From the NCBI GenBank assembly GCA_934140155.1, contig CAKPBC010000009.1, positions 5,348 to 69,347 on the forward strand: 64,000 bases of DNA. The letters are read 5' to 3'. This document shows, piece by piece, positions 25,029 to 34,800 of the stretch; within the stretch, counting starts at the first letter, position 1; the number at the start of each line of letters is the position of its first letter. Source of the DNA: an uncultured Bacilli bacterium. Lineage in GTDB: Bacteria > Bacillota_I > Bacilli_A > RFN20 > CAG-826. A program made the translations under genes and the position numbers. The notes under the pieces were generated by a model that saw only the letters and a program-made list of their open reading frames with translations, ran no database searches and was not told the origin of the DNA.

Positions 25029-26377
25029 TTATTTCAGAATTGTTTATATATAAAATCTTATTTGTAATTGAAATATTAATAGCTATGTTTTATTTTTCTT
25101 TTCGTTTAAGAAAAAAGAAACACTTTTATTTACGAGCGGCGCTCGTGTCACTAATTTGTATTGGAATATCAGTTGTGTTTCCGTTATTTAAATCATTTAG
25201 TTATACATGGTGGTATTCCTCAATAATGTTCTTGATTTTATTTTTATGTATCTTGTTTGGATTTATGTTTATTCTTGATGTATCTTGGCAAAAAATCTTT
25301 TTTATTGGTATAGCCTCATATACTGCTCAACACTTTGCTTATCAAATTTATAGCTTAGTAACTTACATATTTCAAAATAATGAAGTTATATCTGATAGTT
25401 TATATAGTTCACAAGAAGTAGTATTTACTATTACACAATTAAAAGTAATATTTGGCTGTGTGATGTTTATTATTTATGCCCTAGTTTATGCCGCTATATA
25501 CTTATTGTTTGTGGATAAGATAAATAAAAATGAAGTAAATATTAGTAATACATCCATTGTTTCGCTTGCGGGATTAATTTTATTAACCGATGTAATATTC
25601 AATGCAATTGTGGTTTATACAAATGTTGATAATCAAATAATATCTATTGTTATTTGTTTATATAACATCGTTTGTTGTTTGTTAGTGTTATACATTCAGT
25701 TTAGTTTAATGAATACTAAACAATTACGTACAGAATTATTAGTGACAACGCAATTATTAAAAAAATCTGAAGAACAATATAAGCAAAACAAAGAAAACAT
25801 TTCACTTATTAATATGAAATGTCATGATTTGAAACATCAAATTCACAATTATGATGGAATAAAACAAGTATCAAAAGAAGCAAAAGAAGATATTGAAAAG
25901 ATGATTGATATTTATGATTCTAATGTTACAACAGGTAATGAGGCTCTAGATTTAATACTTACGGAAAAAAGCTTATTATGTCATCAACAAGGCATAAATC
26001 TTAAATGCCTCGCTGATTGTTCAAAACTAAATAATATTAGTGATACTGACTTGTATTCTTTATTTGGTAACGCTATTGATAATTCCATTGAAGCTGTACT
26101 TAAAATTGCTGATAAAGAAAAAAGAACGATTAATTTAATTGTTAGAAATGTTTTCTCGTTTGTTTCAATTTCTATTCAAAATTATTATGAAGGTGAATTG
26201 AAACTAGATGAATCAGGTCTACCAATATCCACTAAATCAGATCAAGATTTACATGGGTATGGATTAAAATCTATTAAATTTATTGTGAATAAATATAATG
26301 GTAATTTAAAAATTAATATTGATGAAGATGTATTTACTTTAGGAATATTACTTCCTATTGATAAAAATAATAAATGA
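25025..26377 (+). CDS. GHKL sensor histidine kinase (AgrC-like), cassette copy 1
   Basis: 450 residues. Six to seven transmembrane helices fill residues 1-215 with almost no extracellular domain, as in peptide-sensing AgrC/ComD-type kinases. A short coiled segment leads to the H-box MKCHDLKHQI (His near 265-269), then N-box LFGNAIDNSIEAV (about 351) and G-box LHGYGLKSIK (about 410). The kinase should phosphorylate the LytTR regulator encoded just upstream, with which it overlaps by four bases. There is no AgrB or AgrD homologue next to it; a 41-codon peptide gene follows instead. The gene ends with TGA, showing TGA is a stop here. Confidence 0.9.
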   Translation: MIISELFIYKILFVIEILIAMFYFSFRLRKKKHFYLRAALVSLICIGISVVFPLFKSFSYTWWYSSIMFLILFLCILFGFMFILDVSWQKIFFIGIASYTAQHFAYQIYSLVTYIFQNNEVISDSLYSSQEVVFTITQLKVIFGCVMFIIYALVYAAIYLLFVDKINKNEVNISNTSIVSLAGLILLTDVIFNAIVVYTNVDNQIISIVICLYNIVCCLLVLYIQFSLMNTKQLRTELLVTTQLLKKSEEQYKQNKENISLINMKCHDLKHQIHNYDGIKQVSKEAKEDIEKMIDIYDSNVTTGNEALDLILTEKSLLCHQQGINLKCLADCSKLNNISDTDLYSLFGNAIDNSIEAVLKIADKEKRTINLIVRNVFSFVSISIQNYYEGELKLDESGLPISTKSDQDLHGYGLKSIKFIVNKYNGNLKINIDEDVFTLGILLPIDKNNK

Positions 26378-26411
26378 TTACTTTTTGTTAGTAGTCATTT
26401 TTTTTACAGGC

Positions 26412-26441
26412 TACGGAATGTACTATACAAAATACGACAAG
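26412..26441 (+). promoter_or_regulatory. Candidate LytTR operator, cassette copy 1
   Basis: TACGGAATG (26412-26420) and TACGACAAG (26433-26441) match at six of nine positions and start exactly 21 bp apart, the spacing of AgrA/ComE-type sites. Weaker than the copy 2 site. Confidence 0.4.
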
Positions 26442-26453
26442 AATAAAGCGTTT

Positions 26454-26467
26454 AGTAAGCGTTTTCA
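26454..26467 (-). promoter_or_regulatory. cre-like CcpA site, cassette copy 1
   Basis: AGTAAGCGTTTTCA; its complement TGAAAACGCTTACT fits TGAAARCGYTTWCA closely. It lies 45 bp before the peptide start, over or just after the likely promoter, where CcpA would repress. Confidence 0.6.
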
Positions 26468-26511
26468 TTTAAAATACTTTTGAAGTTTTTGATTGAAAGG
26501 TGGATTAATAC

Positions 26512-26637
26512 ATGAAAAAAGATTATCAAGAACCAAAAGTAGAAATTAATGACATTTATGTTGAAGATGTAATTTTAGTATCAAAAATTGATGAAAATTT
26601 AGATATTACATCATCAAGCTATAATGAAGAACTTTAG
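26512..26637 (+). CDS. 41-residue peptide with P-x-V...VEDVILVS motif, cassette copy 1
   Basis: The frame ATG 26512 to TAG 26637 has AAAGGTGG upstream. Its sequence begins MKKDYQEPKVEINDIYVEDV and continues with a Ser/Asp/Glu tail. It has no signal peptide or membrane helix. The paralogue at 41450 shares Y-x-x-P-x-V-x-[IV]-[EN]-[DN]-x-x-[VI]-E-D-[VI]-[IV]-L-[VA]-S in the same position, evidence that both are real genes. The stop codon touches the GGAGG of the next gene, so translation is coupled. Lying directly after a LytTR/GHKL pair and leading the glycosidase operon, it could be a signal precursor, a kinase modulator, or a leader peptide. I recall similar short open frames in Clostridia but cannot confirm a family. 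Confidence 0.7.
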   Translation: MKKDYQEPKVEINDIYVEDVILVSKIDENLDITSSSYNEEL

Positions 26638-26646
26638 GAGGCAATT

Positions 26647-28851
26647 ATGAAAAAAGGAATTACTTGTTTATGTGCTTTAACTTTTGCACTTCTTATTAGT
26701 GGAGTTAAATCCGAAAAAAGGGATGATCAATTATTAGAAAGCACTATTGATGAAATTAGTGAAAAAAGTAAGGTAGAGAAAAAAAGCATTAGAAATAATA
26801 CAAAATCAGCAAATGAAGATTTTGCTTATTCAAAGATGTATGCACAATACGCTAAAGATAGTGATAATAATTATTATTTACGTTTTGCTACTGCTTTAAG
26901 TGGTAATTTAGGAAATATCACTTATACTCGTTCAATGGAAGGAAAAGAAGATAAGCAATTAGAAGTTACAACTTTATACAAGGGAATAACCGCAAACGAA
27001 GAAACGATGTATAATAATGGTTCGGATAATTTTGATTTTAAAATTACAAGCGCTAGCGACTATTATTGGGCTTGTTATACAATTAAGTTTAAAAATTATG
27101 AAACTTATCATGCCCAAGATATTACTTTAACTCTTAATGTTAATGGAAATAACATCGCTTCAAAAACTACTTCATTAGATAACATTGTTAATGCTAGTGA
27201 AACTATTTCGTTAGGTGATTATGCTAAACTAGTTAATAGTGAAAATATTGAACCGGCTACAAAATCATTCTCGGAATGGAAAGCATGGGTAAGCAATGTT
27301 GTTCAAGGTGGATGTACGGATGGAACAAATTTATATTTTGTATTTAGTAATGGAACTTGTACAAGCGGAAAAGTAATTAAATATGATATCGCTAATAAAA
27401 CTACTTTAAATACATCAAGTCAGTTTCCTTTATCAAGTAGCAGTTTAGTTGATAAAGATGAAGTTGGTAATATTGCTTATGTAAATGGTAAATTATTTGT
27501 TATAGCAAATAATAGTAAAGTTATTGTTTTAGATGCTTCTACTTTAGAAATAGAAGATAGTGAAGTATCATTCACTTTACCTAGTGGCGTTACTTCAATG
27601 ATTCGCGATATTGAATATAATGCTAATTTAAAGAAATATGTTTTGATGTTAAAAGATGGTTCATTATATTTTTATAATGACAACTATGAATTATTATCAT
27701 ATGATTCTTCAAAAATTTCTTCTTTAACAAGCGGATATAATTTAAGAGCATTAAATGGTAATGAAGATTATATTTATGTTTATGAAAATAAATCTAGTGT
27801 TAATGCTTTACCTATGCAAGTATTTGATTGGAATGGTAATTTTGTTTCTAAAATGACTTTAAAAGATATTGCTTTACCAGAAAATGAAACTAACACTAAT
27901 TATCGTATTCAAAGTTTAGTTCAAGTTGGTAATGATATTTATGTTGGACGTAACTCTTGGGGTTGGGGTAGTTGCAGTTTCATTTTGAAAAACACCTTAG
28001 ATACTAGCAACTTAACATCAACTAAAGTATATAAAAACCTTTCATTAGGTGAATATGTAGAATATCAAACTCAAAAAGAAAAAGAAATTTCATTTAATGT
28101 AAGAAATGTAAAAAGCAAATATTCAGAAACATTAACTATTAATGATCAAGGTGGCACAAATGTATTTGCCGGTATTCAATCAGTATGCGCGGATGATAAT
28201 TATGCTTATTTTACAGTTAATACAAGTGTCAATTATCGTACTTTATTAATTAAATATGACTTGAAAACTCATCAAGAAGTAAAAAGAAATATTCTTATTA
28301 TTGGAACAAGTAGTAGCTGGAATCCAGATAATGCCAATATTGCTCTTGTAGATGATTATCTATTATTAGTTAATGGTGAGAATAAACTTATTAAAATTAG
28401 TACTGATTCATTAGAACAAGTTGAATTTAATAATAGTTTAACTAATGTTAAAGCCGTTACTTACAATAAAAAATTAAGCAAAATAGCAGTAACATCTGCA
28501 ACTGGAAACACCAAGTTTTATGATAAAAACTTTAATTTATTAAACGGATCATTTACTGCTAAAACAGATACTTTACAAACTGTAACTAGCAATGATAGCT
28601 ATATTTATGTGGTAGATGGTAAAGATAATGCCGATAAAGCAACAATTGATATTTATTCTTGGGATGGAACATTAATTAAAGAAAATGTTGAAATCAAGGA
28701 TAAATCTAGTGATAAAATGTTCATAGATAAAGTAGCAGGTAATTTCAACATTCAATGTATTTTTGAAATTAATAATCGTTTATTTGCTTCTATTTATGAT
28801 TTTGGAAATAGTAATGCTTCATATATTTATGAAATTACATTTAATAATTAG
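26647..28851 (+). CDS. Secreted beta-propeller-like protein, cassette copy 1
   Basis: 734 residues. A signal peptide (MKKGITCLCALTFALLISGV) is followed by a beta domain (about 60-195; YLRFATALSG, DYYWACYTIKF, ITLTLNVNGNNIASKTTSL). Two long arrays of similar ~45-residue strands follow (about 215-450 and 495-734), with recurring elements: 'DG/D.YaYF', 'iKYD...', 'DG.lYFYd.n..LL', 'YIYVv...DN...mqVfDWNGN', 'fniQ.i.e...r.f'. Their periodicity suggests two six- or seven-bladed beta propellers. The protein has no wall or lipid anchor. It is likely a secreted glycan-binding partner of the GH3 protein encoded eight bases downstream (inference). A paralogue is at 41612-43837. Confidence 0.8.
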   Translation: MKKGITCLCALTFALLISGVKSEKRDDQLLESTIDEISEKSKVEKKSIRNNTKSANEDFAYSKMYAQYAKDSDNNYYLRFATALSGNLGNITYTRSMEGKEDKQLEVTTLYKGITANEETMYNNGSDNFDFKITSASDYYWACYTIKFKNYETYHAQDITLTLNVNGNNIASKTTSLDNIVNASETISLGDYAKLVNSENIEPATKSFSEWKAWVSNVVQGGCTDGTNLYFVFSNGTCTSGKVIKYDIANKTTLNTSSQFPLSSSSLVDKDEVGNIAYVNGKLFVIANNSKVIVLDASTLEIEDSEVSFTLPSGVTSMIRDIEYNANLKKYVLMLKDGSLYFYNDNYELLSYDSSKISSLTSGYNLRALNGNEDYIYVYENKSSVNALPMQVFDWNGNFVSKMTLKDIALPENETNTNYRIQSLVQVGNDIYVGRNSWGWGSCSFILKNTLDTSNLTSTKVYKNLSLGEYVEYQTQKEKEISFNVRNVKSKYSETLTINDQGGTNVFAGIQSVCADDNYAYFTVNTSVNYRTLLIKYDLKTHQEVKRNILIIGTSSSWNPDNANIALVDDYLLLVNGENKLIKISTDSLEQVEFNNSLTNVKAVTYNKKLSKIAVTSATGNTKFYDKNFNLLNGSFTAKTDTLQTVTSNDSYIYVVDGKDNADKATIDIYSWDGTLIKENVEIKDKSSDKMFIDKVAGNFNIQCIFEINNRLFASIYDFGNSNASYIYEITFNN

Positions 28852-28859
28852 GTGAAAAT

Positions 28860-31826
28860 ATGAAAAAATCAACAAAAAATATAATTAATTTTACGGCGAT
28901 GGGTATCTTAATTGCTGGCACAATTATTGGAAACATTGTCGCAAATGTGTTTGAAACACAAATTAATAGTTTATTATGCCAACCAATTGTTGATGATACA
29001 AATCTTGATGAAACAATTGATGAAGGTCAAAGATTATCAAAACAAATTGTACAAGAAGGTAGCGTGTTAGTAAGAAATGATAATAATATTTTACCTTTAA
29101 GCGTGGACACTAATAAAAAAGTTAATGTATTTGGTCATTCTGCCATTGACTGGTCTTATGGTGGATTTGGTTCTGGTATGGTTCAACCAGAAAATGATAA
29201 AATCTCTACGAATATTGATTTGTTAAAAGCATTAAAAAGATATGGTATTCAATATAATGAAGATTTGATTACTATGTATAAAAAATATGCTACCACTAAT
29301 CGATATAACAAAGATCCTTCGACAATATTTAAATTATATGAACCAAATATTAATGATAAAAACTATTATAGTGAAGAACTTCTTAAAAATGCTAAAGATT
29401 ATTCTGATGTAGCAATTGTTGTTGTAACAAGAACTACTGGAGAAGGCGCTGATGTTGATAAGCAAGATAAATATAATGGTGATGGTAAAACTGGTAATTA
29501 TTTTGCTATATCTAGTGAAGAAGAAGGAATTATTAAATATTGTGTGGAAAATTATAAAAAAACAGTTGTTATTATTAATTCCACTAATGCAATGGAATTA
29601 GGTGCATTAGAAAAATTTGATAATCTAGCTTGCCTTATTGTGGGATCAACTGGTACACGTGGCGCGGATGGAATACCTTCTTTACTATATGGAGAATTAA
29701 GTCCATCAGGTCGACTTGTTGATACTTATGCCTATGATCCTACTAGTGCAATTTCATATAATTTATCAACATTTAATGGCTTACAGAAATATTCTAATGA
29801 TAACGGAAAATTTTATGATTATTCAGAAGGGATATATATAGGCTATAAGTGGTATGAAACTGCAGATGTTGAACATGTTTTTGATGATATCAATAATGAA
29901 TTTGGTCAAGGGTATGAAGGTGTGGTTCAATATCCATTTGGATATGGCTTATCTTATACTAATTTTGATTGGGAAGTAGAAAAAGTTAGTGTTATTAATG
30001 GGGAAGAAGAATCTAAAACTAACACTATTGTTGATACTAGTACAATTAAAATAGATGTTAAAGTAACTAATGTTGGTACTACATCTGGTAATGATGTCGT
30101 TGAAGTATATTTAACAGCACCATACACTAAAGGCGGTATTGAAAAAAGTTATGTTAATTTAGTGGGCTATGAAAAAACAAATATATTAGCAAAAGATGAA
30201 TCAGGAACTTTAACTATTGAAATTAAAGCAAGTGATTTCTTAAGTTATGATTGCTATGACGCTAATAAGAATGGCTTTAAAGGTTATGAATTAGAAAAAG
30301 GTAATTATCAACTTAAATTAATGTCTGATGCGCATAATATCAAAAAAGTTACTATGAATAAAACCAAAGATGTTGATGGTATTATTGATTTTGAAGTAAA
30401 AGAAGATATTAAAGTTGAAAATGATTATTATACTGGTAATAAAGTTCGTAATTTATTCACAGGCGAAGATGCAGTTGATGGTGTATCAATTGATGGTAAT
30501 GATGATATAACTAATCCAAGTGTTAATTATATTAGTCGCGCTAATTTCTCGAAGTCATCAACTAAACCAGTTAGCCGTGAATTAACTGAAAAACAAAAAA
30601 CACTAAAAACATATTTAGAAGATTATGCTCATTCGTGGGACGAAGCAACTAGCGATGTGTTTGGCGAATCAACTCATAATGAACAAGTAACATGGTCAAA
30701 AAATGCTAATAAGAAAGTATATGATAAAGGTAATGTTACGGAAGTAGGATATTTACTTGGAGAAGATTATAACGCTAATGAATGGCAAGAAGTATTAGAT
30801 CAAGTTTCTATTGATGAGGCTTTAAATTTAATTAATAAAGGCTATTCTGGTAATGAAGGAGTATCTTCAATTGGTAAACCTCGTCTAGCAGATTATGATG
30901 GTCCAGCGCAAATCAAAGGATTTACTGGCGCTCCACGTGGAGTAGGATTCCCAATTGAACCAGTCATCGCAGCTACATTTAATAAAAAAATAGTTTATCG
31001 TTTTGGACTTGTTTATGGCAAAAATATGGAATCATTAGGTGTTAATGGCACTTATGGATTTGGCTGTAATATTCATCGTGGACAAAATGGTGGACGTAAT
31101 TTTGAATATTTTTCCGAAGATACATTCTTAACAAGTGAATGTATGGTTCAAGCAGTAAAAGGATTACAAAATGCCGGCCGATATGGCTACATTAAACACT
31201 TTGCACTTAATGAACAAGAATCAAATCGTGTTGGCGTTTATACATGGTGTACGGAACAAGCTTTAAGAGAAATTTATTTAAAACCATTCCAAAGAGCAGT
31301 TCAAGAAGCCGATTGCGTGGCTATTATGTCATCTTATAACCGTGTTGGTGCATGTTATGCTGGCGGAAGTGAAGCACTTCTTAATGGTGTATTAAGAAAA
31401 GAATGGGGCTTTAAAGGCATGATAATAACCGATTATGCTGGTGGTAATGAAGGATATATGAATTTAGATCAAGCAATACGCGCAACTGGTGATATTGGTA
31501 TGGCAGTAACACTTAATCATAGTAAATGTGGTTATAAATTAGATTATTCTAAAAATTCTTCTAATCGTTTGCAACATCAATTAAGAGAAACGGTACATCA
31601 TGTTACTTATGCTTGGTTACATGTGCAAAGCATTAATAAAAATTATAACTTAAATGCTAGTGATGAAGATAAGATTCAAAGTCGCTCTTCCATCCAAGCT
31701 TGGGAATGGTGGAAAATAGTACTTATCGATTTAGATATATTTATTGGTGCAGGCTGTGTCTTATGGGCTTATGCTTTATTAAGAAAAAAAGAATATTTTG
31801 ATGAAGGAAAAATCGAGGTGCAATAA
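28860..31826 (+). CDS. Membrane-anchored, circularly permuted GH3 glycosidase, cassette copy 1
   Basis: 988 residues. A helix at about 8-30 and another at about 950-972 (WKIVLIDLDIFIGAGCVLWA) would leave both ends inside and the enzyme outside. Domain order is reversed from the usual GH3: the C-type domain comes first (EGSVLVRNDNNILPLS, GGFGSGMVQP; about 45-365), then YPFGYGLSYTNF and a fibronectin-III-like domain (about 385-500), then the (beta/alpha)8 catalytic domain (about 640-910; ADYDGPAQIKG, GGRNFEYFSED, KHFALNEQE). The likely nucleophile is Asp in MIITDYAGG (near 857). Reversed GH3 enzymes are known from Ruminococcus albus; exo-acting beta-glycosidase activity is expected. The stop overlaps the next start. 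Confidence 0.92.
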   Translation: MKKSTKNIINFTAMGILIAGTIIGNIVANVFETQINSLLCQPIVDDTNLDETIDEGQRLSKQIVQEGSVLVRNDNNILPLSVDTNKKVNVFGHSAIDWSYGGFGSGMVQPENDKISTNIDLLKALKRYGIQYNEDLITMYKKYATTNRYNKDPSTIFKLYEPNINDKNYYSEELLKNAKDYSDVAIVVVTRTTGEGADVDKQDKYNGDGKTGNYFAISSEEEGIIKYCVENYKKTVVIINSTNAMELGALEKFDNLACLIVGSTGTRGADGIPSLLYGELSPSGRLVDTYAYDPTSAISYNLSTFNGLQKYSNDNGKFYDYSEGIYIGYKWYETADVEHVFDDINNEFGQGYEGVVQYPFGYGLSYTNFDWEVEKVSVINGEEESKTNTIVDTSTIKIDVKVTNVGTTSGNDVVEVYLTAPYTKGGIEKSYVNLVGYEKTNILAKDESGTLTIEIKASDFLSYDCYDANKNGFKGYELEKGNYQLKLMSDAHNIKKVTMNKTKDVDGIIDFEVKEDIKVENDYYTGNKVRNLFTGEDAVDGVSIDGNDDITNPSVNYISRANFSKSSTKPVSRELTEKQKTLKTYLEDYAHSWDEATSDVFGESTHNEQVTWSKNANKKVYDKGNVTEVGYLLGEDYNANEWQEVLDQVSIDEALNLINKGYSGNEGVSSIGKPRLADYDGPAQIKGFTGAPRGVGFPIEPVIAATFNKKIVYRFGLVYGKNMESLGVNGTYGFGCNIHRGQNGGRNFEYFSEDTFLTSECMVQAVKGLQNAGRYGYIKHFALNEQESNRVGVYTWCTEQALREIYLKPFQRAVQEADCVAIMSSYNRVGACYAGGSEALLNGVLRKEWGFKGMIITDYAGGNEGYMNLDQAIRATGDIGMAVTLNHSKCGYKLDYSKNSSNRLQHQLRETVHHVTYAWLHVQSINKNYNLNASDEDKIQSRSSIQAWEWWKIVLIDLDIFIGAGCVLWAYALLRKKEYFDEGKIEVQ

Positions 31827-34800
31827 TGATGAAAAGAAAATTAATTGAAAAAATAAGCATTATTTCCTTTATTTGTGCAGTGGTTTTAACTTCTGGAGGA
31901 ATAACCTTAGGCTCTTATCTTAAATATAAGAAATATCGTGATGAAATAAGCGCAAATAGAGTTAATAATGAACCAGTATTACAATCTATTGATGTCCAAT
32001 TAAAAGAAGGAAAAAACTTCTATAAAAATGGCAAAGCAATTCCAGCTAAATCAGATTTTGTTGTTAACGCTAATTATAAAGTTGGAAAAGATCGAAGTTA
32101 TGAAGAAACATTAACTGAAGATCAATATGAAATAGAATATGATGATAATTTCGTTAATGTTGGTGGCGTAGTTAAAGTAACATTTGAAGATAAAGAAAAT
32201 AGCATTACTATTAATTTATTAGATGTTCTTTTAGAAAAAATTAATATTGTTAATAATCCTTACTTAGTATGTTATGAAGAAGGAAGCACGTTCTCCGATG
32301 AAGGTATGATTCTTGAAGGAGTTTATAATGATGGAAGTAAAGAACTGTTAACTAGTAATGATTATGTTGTAGAAACAAAAACTTTAACAACATCAATGAC
32401 TAATGCAATTATTAAATGCACAAAAAATGGTGTTAATATTGAATGTTTAATACCTATTACAGTTATGAAAAAAGGCGAATTTAGTAATGGCAATATTATT
32501 AGTTTCGTTGCACGTGGCGAACCAATAGTTTATGCTAATCAAAAATTAAGTGAAACAACTAATTTTTCAATTCGCGCTAAATACGATAGCGGAAATGAAA
32601 GAGATTTGTTACCTTCTGATTACATTATTGCAAATAGTGATAAGGTCGCGGAATTTGGTGTTAATACGGTAATTAAAGTAACATCAAAAGAAGACAATTC
32701 GGTTTATACGGATATTCCTGTTAAAGTTATTAGTAAAGTTGATTCAAGTGCGATGAATGTTATTGGTGGAACAACTTTTAAAGAACAAGAATATTTATAT
32801 CAAAATAATCAAATTGTAAAGGATAAAGAAATTGAAGTAGTGGGTAATTTTGAATCCGCAATCGCAAATAATCAAGAAGCATCTATTAGTGTATCTATTA
32901 ATTCTTTGTCTTCGTTTAGATCTGATTTAGCAATAAGAGTTAATAATCCTTATATTACAAAAGAAAATAGTAAGTTTATTAGTAATAATTTAGCTCTTAA
33001 CACAATGCTAGATTTGTATGTTAACGGCAAATTAAAAAGTATCGATGGTACTTCAATAATTAAAGGAAACTTAACTAGTGATGACGCTAATATTGGTAAT
33101 GTTTATTATGATATTGTTTTAAAAAATATCTTAATAAATGAAGGTAGTAATGACATAAAATTAGTGGTAAAGAAAAATACTAAAGAATATAAAGATTACA
33201 ATAATGAAATTATTAGTTCATTAAATATTGCTAGTATTAACTGCATATTCACTTCTTTACAAACTAATTTGGATTTACATAGTTATTTAGAAATTTGTAA
33301 AGAAAATAATATGTCTACTTCATTAAACTCTACAAATGTAATGAGTTATGTAAGTAGAACTATTAATAATGAAGTATTAGGTAAAAAACTTGCTCATAAT
33401 GGTGGACAAGATTTATGTGGTGATGGTAAATATTTATATATGACCCTAAATAGTGCAAATAATGCATTTGCAACCATTGCTAAAATAGACTTAACAAGTA
33501 ATACTATTATTGCAAATTCTCCAAGTTTTGTGGTTAATGAAAATACAAGTTCATCTTGGAATGCAGAAGATGATACTTCCTTAATAAATTGTGTTAAAGA
33601 TAAATTATATGTATCAAGAAATGATGGAAAATTTGTTGTTATTAATAAAAATAGTTTAGAAGTAGAAAATGCCAAAGCAGATTTATTTGTCACTCCAACA
33701 AATATTACTTCATTGGTTTCCATGTTTGGATATAATGAAGAACAAAATATGTATGTTGTTCGTTTCCGTGATGGCTCAATTTATTTCTATGATCAAGACT
33801 TTAAGTTATTAGATAAAAATCCACTAAAAATGAACTCAAAGTTAATAAATGGAAAAATTCAATCGTTTAAAGTTGAAGATAATTACATTATCGCTTCATT
33901 CAACAAAGATAACTATGATGGTACAGAAGTTGTCGTAATGGATTATGAAGGTAATATTCTTAATAATAAAATTGAAAAAGTATTCGCTGATATTGAAACA
34001 AGCGAAAAGAATTTCAATGTTCAAGGTATTGTAGAGAAAAATGGTTGTTTATATGCCATAGTTTATTCTTGGAACCGCAATGGAACATTCTTATATCGCT
34101 TAGAATATAATTATTCTCCATCAAGTTCAATTAATTATACATTAGGAGAATATTATGAAGATTGTTTAAGTGAAGGTATTGAATTTACTTATTCAACTAA
34201 AGAAAATCGTGCATGGTTATCGGTTTCTGACGAAACGGATGGTAAGAAATATAACTTTAATACTGTTCAATCATTTGTTACTTATAACGGCAAGTATTAT
34301 GGTGTATTTAATGATGGTAATAATCGTTATGCCAAAGTTGTTGAATATGATGTTGACTCAAAGAAAGTTATTAATTCTTCATCAATGTTTATCGTTGGAG
34401 AAAGTGAGAGTTGGAACTTTGAAAACGGAAGTAGTTTTGTTTCAAATAATATGATGTATGTTATTAAAGGAAATGGTAAGTTTGTAGAAATAAATTTAGA
34501 TAACTTACAAATTCAAAAAGAAGATGTTACTTTATTTGAAGTTCCTAGTGAAGTAGGAGAAACTAAAATTAAGGCAGTGGCAGCGAATAAGGAAACTGAA
34601 AAGTATTTAGTCACTTATGAAAATGGTGCATCATACCTTTATAACTATGCTTATAAACTAATTGGTAAGACAAATGTCAATCTAACAAAATCAGGTTACA
34701 ATTTACAAACAATATATAATAATGATGATTATATTTATGCGGTTTATGCCAAAGATAATTATGATGGATGTTTCATTGATGTATTAGATTGGAATGCTAA

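Noticed and set aside
25026..26377. Possible UGA-Trp (Mycoplasma-type) genetic code suggested by the AT-rich sequence
   Set aside because: TGA ends the first LytTR and GHKL genes at positions matching the paralogue's ends, and Trp is encoded by TGG throughout.
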